64,000 nt of DNA from Uruburuella testudinis (GTDB lineage Bacteria; Pseudomonadota; Gammaproteobacteria; Burkholderiales; Neisseriaceae), in NCBI RefSeq assembly GCF_022870865.1, contig NZ_CP091508.1:1116001-1180000 (forward strand). Direction: 5' to 3'. Position 1 is the first letter of the stretch; each line of letters starts with the position of its first letter. Shown here piece by piece: positions 45,972-54,680 of this stretch. The position numbers were made by a program, and so were the translations under genes. A model generated the notes under the pieces. It was not told where the DNA came from and did no database searches. It saw only the letters and a program-made list of their open reading frames with translations.

Positions 45972-46022
45972 CAGGCCGTCTGAAAACCGCACTTGGGGTG
46001 TCAACGTGCGGTTTGGGCGGCG
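45972..46022. terminator. Composite DUS/USS hairpin after the esterase gene
   Basis: CAGGCCGTCTGAAAACCGCACTT followed after 8 bases by AACGTGCGGTTTGGGCGGC. The inner USS parts pair; the outer DUS on the right is worn. Confidence 0.7.
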
Positions 46023-46193
46023 TTTTATTATCTGAAGGTAATGAATTAAATGTGATTTAAGAGTAAATATTATTTTTTGGCGTAAGAGACAAAAAGGCTG
46101 TTTTTCCTAACCATTAGAAGCAATTAGGTCAGTCATTTCATGTTCCGGCTTAAGTAAATGAATCATATTTTTACGGTTATGATCGCTACCCGC

Positions 46194-46214
46194 CAGGGTG
46201 TCCTATACCCTGAC
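46194..46214. repeat. Interrupted element end overlapping the Fic stop
   Basis: AGGGTGTCC and CTGACC are separated by TATACC, as if the repeat end had six bases inserted. The Fic stop codon (46203-46205) lies within it. Confidence 0.5.
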
Positions 46215-47318
46215 CAACGCCATCATTTGCTCAAAAGAATACAAAGCTGATTTTCGCCCCGCAGCTTCTTCTTTTATGCTCAAAATCTTCTTTTCAAGCA
46301 GGGATTTGGTGAAGCGGTTGGCGGTAGCAGGCGGAATGCCGGTTAATTCCGCCAAGCGGTTGTTGCGAAAGACGGGATAGGTGAAGACAAAATCCAGTAC
46401 AGCCAATGAATACTTAGAAGATAGTGTTTCGGTGAAGACAGTTTTCATCTCTTCATATAGTGCCTGAATATTCTGGGCAATCGCCAGATTGTGTGCCGCT
46501 TGCCACTGCACCGCTTCTAAGAAAAAAATGCACCAGCTATGCCAATTACCCGTTTGTGAAACCTCGCGCATTAAATCAATATAACGCTCTTTGTGTTCTT
46601 CAAAGTAGCCGCTGATATAAAAATGCGGCGCGCCGATGGTTTTAGATTGCCAGAGCATTAGGGTAATCAGCATTCTGCCGATACGGCCGTTGCCGTCTTG
46701 AAATGGGTGCAGAGCTTCGAATTCTAAATGAGAGATGGCAGTTTTAACCAGCGTAGGGGCTGGGTCGTGGTTAATATACTGAAAAAGTTTGTCGATTCCC
46801 TCTTCTAATTTTTCGGGGCTGATGGGAACAAACAAGATAGCTTTCTTACCTCGATCAGCCAGATAGTTTTGTTCGCGCTTAAAAGTGCCGGGCGCTTTAG
46901 CCGCACCACGCCCGTAGGATAAAAGCTGCTGGTGCATGGTTTTAAGCACAGATTTACTGAAGGGATAACCCTCCTCTATGGCTGCTTGGGCATTTTTTAA
47001 GGTTCGCTGGTAAAGAATGGTTTCAACAATATCAGAACGTACCTCCATAGAATCGTCGCCTTCAGAAAAATCGGCCTCATACTGCATGATTTCGTCCATG
47101 GTACTGATGGTGCCTTCCATTCGTGACGAAATCACGGCTTCTTGGTTGCGTAATGGCGCCAACAAAATTTCGCTGTTGTGCAAGTTTTTCAGCATCTGAT
47201 CATAACGGGCGAGTGCATCGGTTGCCTGTAACAGTCCGGGCATGAGTTGGATATAATCCAAAGATTGTGGAGGAAACTGATCGTAATGGTATTGTACGGC
47301 GTGATCTAACTTCAGCAT
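46203..47318 (-). CDS. Fic-family protein with winged-helix C-terminus
   Basis: A 371-residue enzyme of the Fic family, which transfers AMP from ATP to target proteins. The Fic motif HPFQDGNGR is at residues 204-212 with the catalytic His204. An N-terminal Fic_N domain has the class II inhibitory motif S-x3-E-G at residues 64-69 (SSRMEG), whose glutamate blocks ATP binding, so the enzyme should be self-restrained. A C-terminal winged helix (about 305-350) has NNRLAELTGIPPATANRFTKSL. No separate antitoxin gene is adjacent. The upstream region holds five inverted-repeat sites. The C-terminus ends within a mobile-element end. Good match to the family; target unknown. Confidence 0.93.
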   Translation of the reverse strand: MLKLDHAVQYHYDQFPPQSLDYIQLMPGLLQATDALARYDQMLKNLHNSEILLAPLRNQEAVISSRMEGTISTMDEIMQYEADFSEGDDSMEVRSDIVETILYQRTLKNAQAAIEEGYPFSKSVLKTMHQQLLSYGRGAAKAPGTFKREQNYLADRGKKAILFVPISPEKLEEGIDKLFQYINHDPAPTLVKTAISHLEFEALHPFQDGNGRIGRMLITLMLWQSKTIGAPHFYISGYFEEHKERYIDLMREVSQTGNWHSWCIFFLEAVQWQAAHNLAIAQNIQALYEEMKTVFTETLSSKYSLAVLDFVFTYPVFRNNRLAELTGIPPATANRFTKSLLEKKILSIKEEAAGRKSALYSFEQMMALVRV

Positions 47319-47346
47319 GGGCGTCCTATTTCTCTGTGGAGCGAAA

Positions 47347-47523
47347 TTTGTTAATCAAAAAGTAGCCATTTTGATTGGCAATCGATATTGTCGCTCATTT
47401 ATGCATCGCAAACAAGTTTGTCAATCAAATTTTGAGAAAAGTGATTAACAAATCATCTTGTCACCCACCAATGAGGCGCAAAACCACTTGTGCCTCATTT
47501 TTATGTTTTTTTGATTGACAAAC
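47347..47523. promoter_or_regulatory. Putative operator array upstream of fic
   Basis: Five palindrome-like sites of the form TTTGTYAATCAAA or its complement: TTTGTTAATCAAAA at 47347, TTTGATTGGCAA at 47370, TTTGTCAATCAAA at 47417, TGATTAACAAA at 47442 and TTTGATTGACAAAC at 47510. All lie 30-205 bases upstream of the Fic start. They could be operators for the Fic winged helix or another regulator. A hairpin AATGAGGC...GCCTCATTTTT at 47470-47502 lies inside the array. Confidence 0.55.
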
Positions 47524-47573
47524 GCCGTCTGAAACCGCACTTGGGGTGTCAACGTGCGGGTTTCAGACGGCCT
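47524..47573. terminator. Composite DUS/USS hairpin
   Basis: GCCGTCTGAAACCGCACTT and the downstream ACGTGCGGGTTTCAGACGGC form an imperfect hairpin. Element end at 47595 follows. Confidence 0.75.
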
Positions 47574-47594
47574 GATTTTACGGCACTAAAGCCT

Positions 47595-47613
47595 TAGGGT
47601 GTCCTGACAATTC
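47595..47613. repeat. Solo left end of the TAGGGTGTCCTGACC element
   Basis: TAGGGTGTCCTGACAATTC next to the stop of the OhrR-like gene. Confidence 0.6.
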
Positions 47614-47627
47614 AGAATGCACGCTTT

Positions 47628-48068
47628 TTACGATGATGCTTGGTTGGGGTCGTACGCCAGCAGGCGCTTGCTGATGCTGCGCAGCAGGGCGGCTTCTTCC
47701 GGGCTGATGGGCACGCATTGTGCCATTTGCTCGGGCACGGCGGCGGCTTGCGATTCCAGCGCGCGGCCTTGTGCGGTCAGTGCGATTTGCACCACGCGTT
47801 CATCGTATTCGGCGCGCCGGCGCTCAAGCAGCCCTTTTTGCTGCAAACGCTTGAGCAGCGGGGTGAGCGTGCCGCTGTCGAGATGCAGTTTGCCGCCGAT
47901 TTGGCTGACACTCTGCCCGTCGTGTTCCCACAGCACTATCATCACCAGATATTGCGGATAGGTTAAATCGATCGCCTCTAAAAACGGCGTGTAGCGGCGG
48001 GTGATTTCTTTCGACAGCGCATACAGCGGAAAGCAGAGCTGGTTATCCAATTTTAATTGTTGGTACAT
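47628..48068 (-). CDS. OhrR-like MarR-family regulator
   Basis: A 146-residue winged-helix repressor. A cysteine at residue 12 in DNQLCFPLYALSKEI sits where the peroxide-sensing cysteine of OhrR is found, and the helix-turn-helix is SVSQIGGKLHLDSGTLTPLLKRLQ with the wing RRAEYDERVVQIALT. OhrR loses DNA binding when organic peroxides oxidise the cysteine. The normal partner ohr is not next to it; the nearest genes are a Fic gene and dehydrogenases. An uptake sequence lies over its start region. Confidence 0.88.
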   Translation of the reverse strand: MYQQLKLDNQLCFPLYALSKEITRRYTPFLEAIDLTYPQYLVMIVLWEHDGQSVSQIGGKLHLDSGTLTPLLKRLQQKGLLERRRAEYDERVVQIALTAQGRALESQAAAVPEQMAQCVPISPEEAALLRSISKRLLAYDPNQASS

Positions 48069-48485
48069 TCAGACGGCCTCGATGGCGCAAAAAAAGATAA
48101 ATGGCGGTTTAAAAAAGCCGCGCTGTTTGTTTCATACCGAATAGGATAGAGAAAAATTAAATTTCTCGCAATCTGATTTTATGAAATTTATTTTTCAGAC
48201 GGCGCGGAAATGGCATTGAGGAACAAGCAATGCGGTGGGGCGAAGGGTGGAAAAGCGCCATGCCGGTTGTGATTGAAGCGGCTGAAAGAATATCAGGCCG
48301 TCTGAAACCGCACTTTGGTTTTTTCAATCAAACACCCTAATCCATACCGTTTCCCCGCGAATGTGTGTTAATTGGCGGCACGTTATCCAATGCATTGATG
48401 TGGAAATGATTTTATCTGTTGCATAAGGCAAAGGCCGTCTGAACCGCACTTTTATTATCCAAAGTGCGGTTCAGACGGCAAGCGG
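48069..48485. other. Intergenic region with composite uptake signals
   Basis: A 417-base gap. It contains uptake sequences near 48069, 48200 and 48296, Haemophilus-type cores at 48307-48315, 48443-48451 and 48462-48470, and the hairpin at 48431-48480. An AT-rich stretch (48130-48190) could be the OhrR operator/promoter. No gene is evident. Confidence 0.55.
48431..48480. terminator. Perfect composite DUS/USS hairpin
   Basis: GCCGTCTGAACCGCACTTT pairs perfectly with AAAGTGCGGTTCAGACGGC around a loop of about eight bases. It contains a Neisseria uptake sequence and a Haemophilus uptake core in both arms, at the end of the dehydrogenase operon. Confidence 0.88.
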
Positions 48486-49286
48486 CTATACGCCGCGGCT
48501 TAGGGGGGAGCCGGGTTTTGCACGTTCGGCGTGAATACGGGCTTTTTCTTCCTCGCTGCGGGTTTTGTTGTCGTGCCAGGCTTGTTGGGTGGTGCTGTCG
48601 CCGCCGACGACGTTGGTGTCGCCGCGCTGCATGGCTTGGTAGCCTTGGCGGGCGACTTGGGCGGGGTCGTTTTTCCAGCTGTTGTCGCCGAAAGCGGTGG
48701 TTTGCATGCCGGCGCGGGCGTGGAATTCGGTGGCGGTGGCGCCGGGGTGGAGGTTGGTTACGCTGATGCCGCTGTCTTTCAACTCTTCACGAATGCTGTT
48801 GCCGAAGGCGCTTAAAAAGGCTTTCGACGGGCCGTATACGCTTTCATACGGGGTGGGCGTGCTGGCGGAAAGTGAGCTGACCAGCAGAATTTTGCCGCCG
48901 CCTGCGGCGATCATCGGCGGAATCAGCGCATGTGCCAGCCGCACCGGCGAGGCCATGTTGAGCGCCATCAGCTGCAAATGTTTTTCCAATGGGTTGTCGA
49001 TAAAGGCGCCGCCGACGGCGATACCGGCGTTGAGCACCAACACCCGCACCGTGCGCCCGCTGTGGCGGACGGCATCGAGCACGGCTTGATTGCCGGCTTC
49101 GGTCGCCAAGTCGGACTGCACGGCGATGACTTCGCCGCCGTGGCTTTTCAGGCTGTCGGCGGCGGCAAATACGCGTTCGCCGGCGCCGGTGATGATTAAA
49201 TCATGGCCGTCGGCTGCCAGCAGGCGGGCGATTTCGAGGCCGATGCCGGCGGAGCCGCCGGTAATCAGGGCTAAAGGTTTGCTCAT
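48486..49286 (-). CDS. SDR-family NAD(P)-dependent oxidoreductase
   Basis: A 266-residue short-chain dehydrogenase. The cofactor motif GGSAGIGLEIA is near residue 9, NAGIAVGG near 88 and the catalytic YGPSK near 150 (Tyr and Lys of YxxxK), with Ser in LLVSSLSAST. Substrate unknown. Last gene of a minus-strand operon with a lipoprotein metallo-hydrolase and a second dehydrogenase; intergenic gaps are 27 bases each. Confidence 0.93.
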   Translation of the reverse strand: MSKPLALITGGSAGIGLEIARLLAADGHDLIITGAGERVFAAADSLKSHGGEVIAVQSDLATEAGNQAVLDAVRHSGRTVRVLVLNAGIAVGGAFIDNPLEKHLQLMALNMASPVRLAHALIPPMIAAGGGKILLVSSLSASTPTPYESVYGPSKAFLSAFGNSIREELKDSGISVTNLHPGATATEFHARAGMQTTAFGDNSWKNDPAQVARQGYQAMQRGDTNVVGGDSTTQQAWHDNKTRSEEEKARIHAERAKPGSPLSRGV

Positions 49287-49313
49287 GTGAATCTCCTTAT
49301 TTTAATGATTAGG

Positions 49314-50438
49314 TTACTGACCGCTTTGCAACAAGGCCGGGTTTTGCCACCAATGGTCGTTTTGGAAGCGGTGCGGCTGGTATTTTTCGCCCATTTTCGG
49401 CACGTCTAACGGCAGGCCGGCACGTTGGGCGGCGGCGTTTGTGCGCTTGATCGATTCGTTCCACGGGTTGCGGCCGAGGCTGAATACGCCCCAGTGAATC
49501 GGCAGCATGCGCGCGGCGCCGAGATCGAGGGCGGCTTGCACGGCTTGTTCGGGGAACATATGGGTGTTCGGCCAGCCGGGGTTGGCGGCGTCGATTTCGA
49601 TAAAGGCGAGGTCGAAGCCGGCGTATTTTTTACCGATTTCGGCGAAATGCCGTCCGTAGCCGGAATCGCCGCTCCAAAACAGCCGTTTGCCTGCGCCTTC
49701 GATCACAAACGAAGCCCACAGGGTTTTATTGCGGTCGTTGCGCCAGCGGGCGGAATAGTGCAGTGCGGTTTCGGCATGGAAAGTCAGCCCAGCAACGGTG
49801 GCGCTGTCGCCCCAGCCCAGCTCGGTGATGTTTTCAGACGGCACGCCCCACGATTGCAAGCGTGCGCCCACACCGAGCGGGGCAACAAAGTGCGGTATCG
49901 CACCCGCTGTCGGTTTTGCCAAACGGCGGATGGTGGCGGCTTCGAGGTGGTCGTAATGGTCGTGGGTGATCAGCACGATATCGGCGGCGGGCAAGGCGTT
50001 GCGCGCGATCGGCGCCGCTTGGAAGCGCGGCACCACAAACGGCAGGTTGAGCGGTGCGGCATTGTCAAGCACGGGGTCGATAATCAGCCGTTTGCCGTCC
50101 AATTCAAGAATGGCGCTGCTGTGGCCGAGCCAGTAATAGGCAAAAGGTTCGGCTTGGGCAAAGCTGCTGCCGTCTAATGCCGCCATCGGCAGCGGCGCGG
50201 CGGGGGCATAACCGCTGTAGCGCCGCCAGCCGCCTTTGCCGGCCGCTTTTTCGGGGTAAAACACCAATTCGTCATACAGGTTGTGAAAGCGGCCGTCACG
50301 GTAATAATCGAGCGATGCGAAACGGGTTTCATCGGGCAGCGCGCCGATATTGCGGGATAGCTGACAGCCCGCCGCCGCCACGGCAACGGCCAGTGCGGTC
50401 AAGGTGTAGAGGCTGTAGCGTTGCCATTTTTTCATCAA
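49314..50438 (-). CDS. Lipoprotein MBL-fold hydrolase, NAPE-PLD-like
   Basis: A 374-residue lipoprotein. Signal peptide with lipobox AAGC near residue 25, then the NAPE-PLD/UlaG-type metallo-beta-lactamase fold: WLGHSSAILELDGKRLIIDP near residue 103, ITHDHYDH near 155 (zinc ligands), WSGDSGYG near 255 and PIHWGVFSLG near 318. Related enzymes cleave phosphodiester bonds of N-acyl phosphatidylethanolamine or other lipids. Placed between two dehydrogenase genes. It carries an in-frame Haemophilus-type core at 49888-49896. Confidence 0.9.
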   Translation of the reverse strand: MMKKWQRYSLYTLTALAVAVAAAGCQLSRNIGALPDETRFASLDYYRDGRFHNLYDELVFYPEKAAGKGGWRRYSGYAPAAPLPMAALDGSSFAQAEPFAYYWLGHSSAILELDGKRLIIDPVLDNAAPLNLPFVVPRFQAAPIARNALPAADIVLITHDHYDHLEAATIRRLAKPTAGAIPHFVAPLGVGARLQSWGVPSENITELGWGDSATVAGLTFHAETALHYSARWRNDRNKTLWASFVIEGAGKRLFWSGDSGYGRHFAEIGKKYAGFDLAFIEIDAANPGWPNTHMFPEQAVQAALDLGAARMLPIHWGVFSLGRNPWNESIKRTNAAAQRAGLPLDVPKMGEKYQPHRFQNDHWWQNPALLQSGQ

Positions 50439-50465
50439 ATCACGTTCCTTTCGCGGCGGGAAGCC

Positions 50466-51308
50466 TTATGATTGAACCCATTCGGCAAAACGCGCCTGCC
50501 AATCGGGGTGCCAGCGTGACAGCGCCGGTCGGTTGTGAATCATGTCGTCTGCCGCCCATTGAATGCGTTTGGCATCGAGTTCGGCGCTGACGGCATTGTC
50601 GGGGCAGATCAGGTAAAAATCGCCTTGCGTAAAACGGTCGGCAAAATAATCGGCCACCTGCGCCGCCGTCCACGGCTCATCGGGTTTGTCGGCCGGCCGG
50701 CGCAAATCCTGATCGGGGAAGTTCATCGGCGTCCAGGTATAGCCCGGCACCAGCAGATGGGCGCTGATTTTGTCGCCGGCGGTTTGGCGCAATTCGTGTG
50801 CCAGCTGCTCGGTCAGCACTTTCACCCCGGCCTTGGCGACCGAGTAGGCGGCATTGCCCGGCGGTGTGGTGATGCCTTCTTTCGAACCGAGGTTTACCAC
50901 TGCACTGCGCCCGGATTGCGCCAGCATCGGCGGCACAAACAGCGCCTGCGCCTGCACGATGGCAAACAGGTTTACCTCCAGCTGCCGCCGCCACGCCGCC
51001 ATTTCGCCCCACGGCCCGGCGCCGGCGAGAATGCCGGCATTGTTGATTAAAAGTGCGGTTTCGCCAAAGCGCCCGAAAGCGGTGTCGCGCAAACGGGTGA
51101 GATCATCACTCGACGCCACATCGCCGACCACCGCCTCGGTTTCGGTGTTTAGCGTTGCCGCCAGTGTGTTTAACGCCGCCGCATCACGGTCGAACAGGCA
51201 CAAGCGCATGCCGAATCCGGCCAATTTGTGCGCCAGCGCCGCGCCGATGCCGTTGGCCGCACCGGTAATCACCGCCGCCCGCCCCGGTTGTAAAATATCC
51301 TGCTTCAT
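50466..51308 (-). CDS. SDR-family NAD(P)-dependent oxidoreductase
   Basis: A 280-residue short-chain dehydrogenase. Cofactor motif GAANGIGAALA near residue 13, NNAGILAGAG near 85 and catalytic YSVAK near 156. The C-terminal region resembles the SDR group of Neisseria often annotated as oxidoreductase; substrate unknown. First gene of the operon with the hydrolase and the second SDR. A long upstream open frame is ignored because homology begins at the ATG at 51308. It contains an AAGTGCGGT core in frame at 51051-51059. Confidence 0.92.
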   Translation of the reverse strand: MKQDILQPGRAAVITGAANGIGAALAHKLAGFGMRLCLFDRDAAALNTLAATLNTETEAVVGDVASSDDLTRLRDTAFGRFGETALLINNAGILAGAGPWGEMAAWRRQLEVNLFAIVQAQALFVPPMLAQSGRSAVVNLGSKEGITTPPGNAAYSVAKAGVKVLTEQLAHELRQTAGDKISAHLLVPGYTWTPMNFPDQDLRRPADKPDEPWTAAQVADYFADRFTQGDFYLICPDNAVSAELDAKRIQWAADDMIHNRPALSRWHPDWQARFAEWVQS

Positions 51309-51410
51309 GTTGCTGCTCCGTGTTGCATTGATTTTGACTATTATCGGCAAAACAAGCACGGGAAACAATGTATTGAAATGTGATTTCAGAATGAACGAAA
51401 ATGCAATAAT

Positions 51411-51451
51411 CAGGCCGTCTGAAACCGCACTTTGGCTTTTCAGACGGCCTG
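51411..51451. terminator. Composite DUS/USS hairpin
   Basis: CAGGCCGTCTGAAACCGCACTTT followed by the inverted uptake sequence TTTTCAGACGGCCTG. The DUS arms pair; the USS core sits in the loop. It separates the SDR operon from the LysR gene. Confidence 0.8.
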
Positions 51452-51466
51452 ATGGTGTTGATATGG

Positions 51467-52369
51467 CTATAAAAATTCTTTGCGTAGAATGTCTGCCAAG
51501 ATATCGAACACCAGTTTCACCCGTGCCGGCAGTAAGGTGGCGGAGGGGCGGTAAACATACAGCTGCCACGGCTCTGCTTTATAGCGGTTCAACACCGGCA
51601 CCAGCTCACCGCGCTTGATATACGGCATCGCCAGATGGTCGGCTAAGTGGGCAAACACCCGTCCGCCGAGCGCCGCCGCCACTTCCGCTTCGGCATTGGC
51701 GGTGATAAAGCGCGGATTTTTCGGCAGAAATGCGGCGCCGTCGGCAAACTGCCATTGCCACATTCGTCCGGTGTGCGGGTTGATCAGGCCGCTGAGCGGA
51801 AAATTTTGCTGCAAATCGTGTAAATCTTTCGGCTCGCCCCATTGCGCCAGCAGCGACGGCGCCGCCACCACTTGCGCCCCCATCGGCATAATCGGGCGCA
51901 CCACCAAGCGGTTGTCGGGCATGCTGCTGATGCGGATGCCGACATCAATCTGTGCATCGACAATATTCACATGCGCCTCGCTCACCCGCCAGTCGAGCAC
52001 GATGTCGGGGTAGTCGTCCAAACGGCTTAACACCGCCTGAAGCAGCGCTTCGTTTTGGATAAAGCGCGGCAGCGCCACCCGCACCACGCCGCGCATTTCG
52101 CCCTGCAACGGGGTTTGCGCCGCTTGGAACAAGGCCTCGCCGTCTGAGAGCCATTGCCGTGCCAACGGGTAAAAATATTCGCCGTAACGGGTGAGCTTGA
52201 TTTGGCGGGTGTTGCGCTGAAACAGAATTTCGCCCAGCTCTCTTTCCAGCCGGCGAATGGTGCGCGACACCATCGGCGCCGCCACGCCTAAGCGCACCGC
52301 CGCTTCGTTGAATTGCAGCGTTTCCGCCGCCGTGCAGAAAATGCGCAATGCTTCCGGTTTGTTCAGCAT
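51467..52369 (-). CDS. LysR-family transcriptional regulator
   Basis: A 300-residue LysR protein with winged helix LRIFCTAAETLQFNEAAVRLGVAAPMVSRTIRRLE (residues 6-40) and a sensor domain with VDAQIDVGIRISSMPDNRLV. Divergent from an aldo/keto reductase at 52608 with a 238-base shared region, so it likely controls that gene and perhaps the SDR operon behind it. Start at 52369 fits the family. Target and ligand unknown. Confidence 0.9.
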   Translation of the reverse strand: MLNKPEALRIFCTAAETLQFNEAAVRLGVAAPMVSRTIRRLERELGEILFQRNTRQIKLTRYGEYFYPLARQWLSDGEALFQAAQTPLQGEMRGVVRVALPRFIQNEALLQAVLSRLDDYPDIVLDWRVSEAHVNIVDAQIDVGIRISSMPDNRLVVRPIMPMGAQVVAAPSLLAQWGEPKDLHDLQQNFPLSGLINPHTGRMWQWQFADGAAFLPKNPRFITANAEAEVAAALGGRVFAHLADHLAMPYIKRGELVPVLNRYKAEPWQLYVYRPSATLLPARVKLVFDILADILRKEFL

Positions 52370-52439
52370 ATCACCGTCCTGTTTGGGTTTTGGGAACACT
52401 ATAGCAAAATCCGAGGGCAAGTTATATTGTGCTGAACCG

Positions 52440-52479
52440 AGGCCGTCTGAAACCGCACTTTGGGTTTTTCAGACGGCCT
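52440..52479. terminator. Composite DUS/USS hairpin in the LysR-AKR gap
   Basis: AGGCCGTCTGAAACCGCACTT and the inverted uptake sequence TTCAGACGGCCT in a hairpin. A second USS core AAGTGCGGT is at 52530-52538. It lies between divergent genes, so its function as a terminator is doubtful. Confidence 0.7.
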
Positions 52480-52568
52480 TTTCATGCCCGCACCCGATTG
52501 TTTAACCACGCTAAACGGCTTATTCGGCAAAGTGCGGTTTATCTCAACAGCGGATCGGGTTATGCTGA

Positions 52569-53620
<1,052 letters not shown>

Positions 53621-53660
53621 TTAAAAGCGGCAGCCGCTGTTTTTGCCCATCATGATCCGC

Positions 53661-54665
53661 TTCAGACGGCCTGACCGTTATTCAAGCCTTGCGGCTTGTG
53701 CCCTCTCCCTAACCCTCTCCCACGGGAGAGGGAATTCGGTTGCTGTTGTGTTTTCGGTTGTGCGTTTTTGCCGTTGTGTGTTTTTGCCGTTGCGGTGTTT
53801 GGGTCGGCGTTTGTTTTCCCGCCAATCTTACCGCTTCAGCCGCTTGGCTCCCTCCCCCTGTGGGGGAGGGCTGGGGAGAGGGCGGCAAACCGCAGGTTTG
53901 CTTCATCGCGTATTCCGTCATCATCATTTTCAGACGGCCTGACCGTTATTCAAGCCTTGCGGCTTGTGCCCTCTCCCTAACCCTCTCCCACGGGAGAGGG
54001 AATTCGGTTGCTGTTGTGTTTGCCGTTACGCGTTTTTTGCCGTTGTGTGTTTTTGCTGTTGTGGTGTTTGGGGCGGCGTTTGATTTATCGCCAATCTTAC
54101 CGCTTCAGCCGCTTGACCCCCTCCCCTGTGGGGGAGGGTTGGGGAGAGGGCGGCAAACCGCAGGTTTGTTTCATCGCGCCTTCCGTCATCATTTTCAGAT
54201 GGCCTAACCATCATGCAAGCCTTGCGGCTTGTGCCCTCTCCCTAACCCTCTCCCACGGGAGAGGGAATTCGGTTGCTGTTGTGTTTGCCGTTGCGCATTT
54301 TGGTCGGCGTTTGTTTTATCACCACTCTTACCGTTTCAGCAACCTGGCTCCCTCCCCTGTGGGGGAGGGTTGGGGAGAGGGCGGCAAACCGCAGGTTTGC
54401 TTCATCGCGTATTCCGTCATCATCATTTTCAGACGGCCTGACCGTTATTCAAGCCTTGCGGCTTGTGCCCTCTCCCTAATCCTCTCCCACGGGAGAGGGA
54501 ATTCGGTTGCTGTTGTGTTTGCCGTTGCGCGTTTTTTGCCGTTGTGTGTTTTTGCTGTTGCGCATTTTGGTCGGCGTTTGTTTTTCCGCCAATCTCACCG
54601 CTTCAGCAATCTGGCTCCCTCCCCAGTGGGTTGGGGAGAGGGCGGCAAACCGCAGGTTTGCTTCA
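53661..54665. repeat. Four-copy tandem repeat of about 235-268 bases
   Basis: Units start at about 53661, 53929, 54194 and 54428 with TTCAGACGGCCTGACCGTTA (third copy TTCAGATGGCC). Each contains CCCTCTCCC...GGGAGAGGG, a G/T-rich stretch (GTTGCTGTTGTGTTT with CCGTTG runs of variable length), CTCCCTCCCC...GGGGAGGG and GGCAAACCGCAGGTTTGCTTCATC. Period drops from 268 to about 234 by loss in the G/T-rich part. Open frames within it are by-products of the repeat. It lies between the aldo/keto reductase and the recC end. Confidence 0.9.
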
Positions 54666-54680
54666 TTTTGCCGAGTTGTT

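Noticed and set aside
46203..47318. Fic/antitoxin two-gene toxin system
   Set aside because: The inhibitory motif is within the Fic protein itself and no small antitoxin gene lies next to it.
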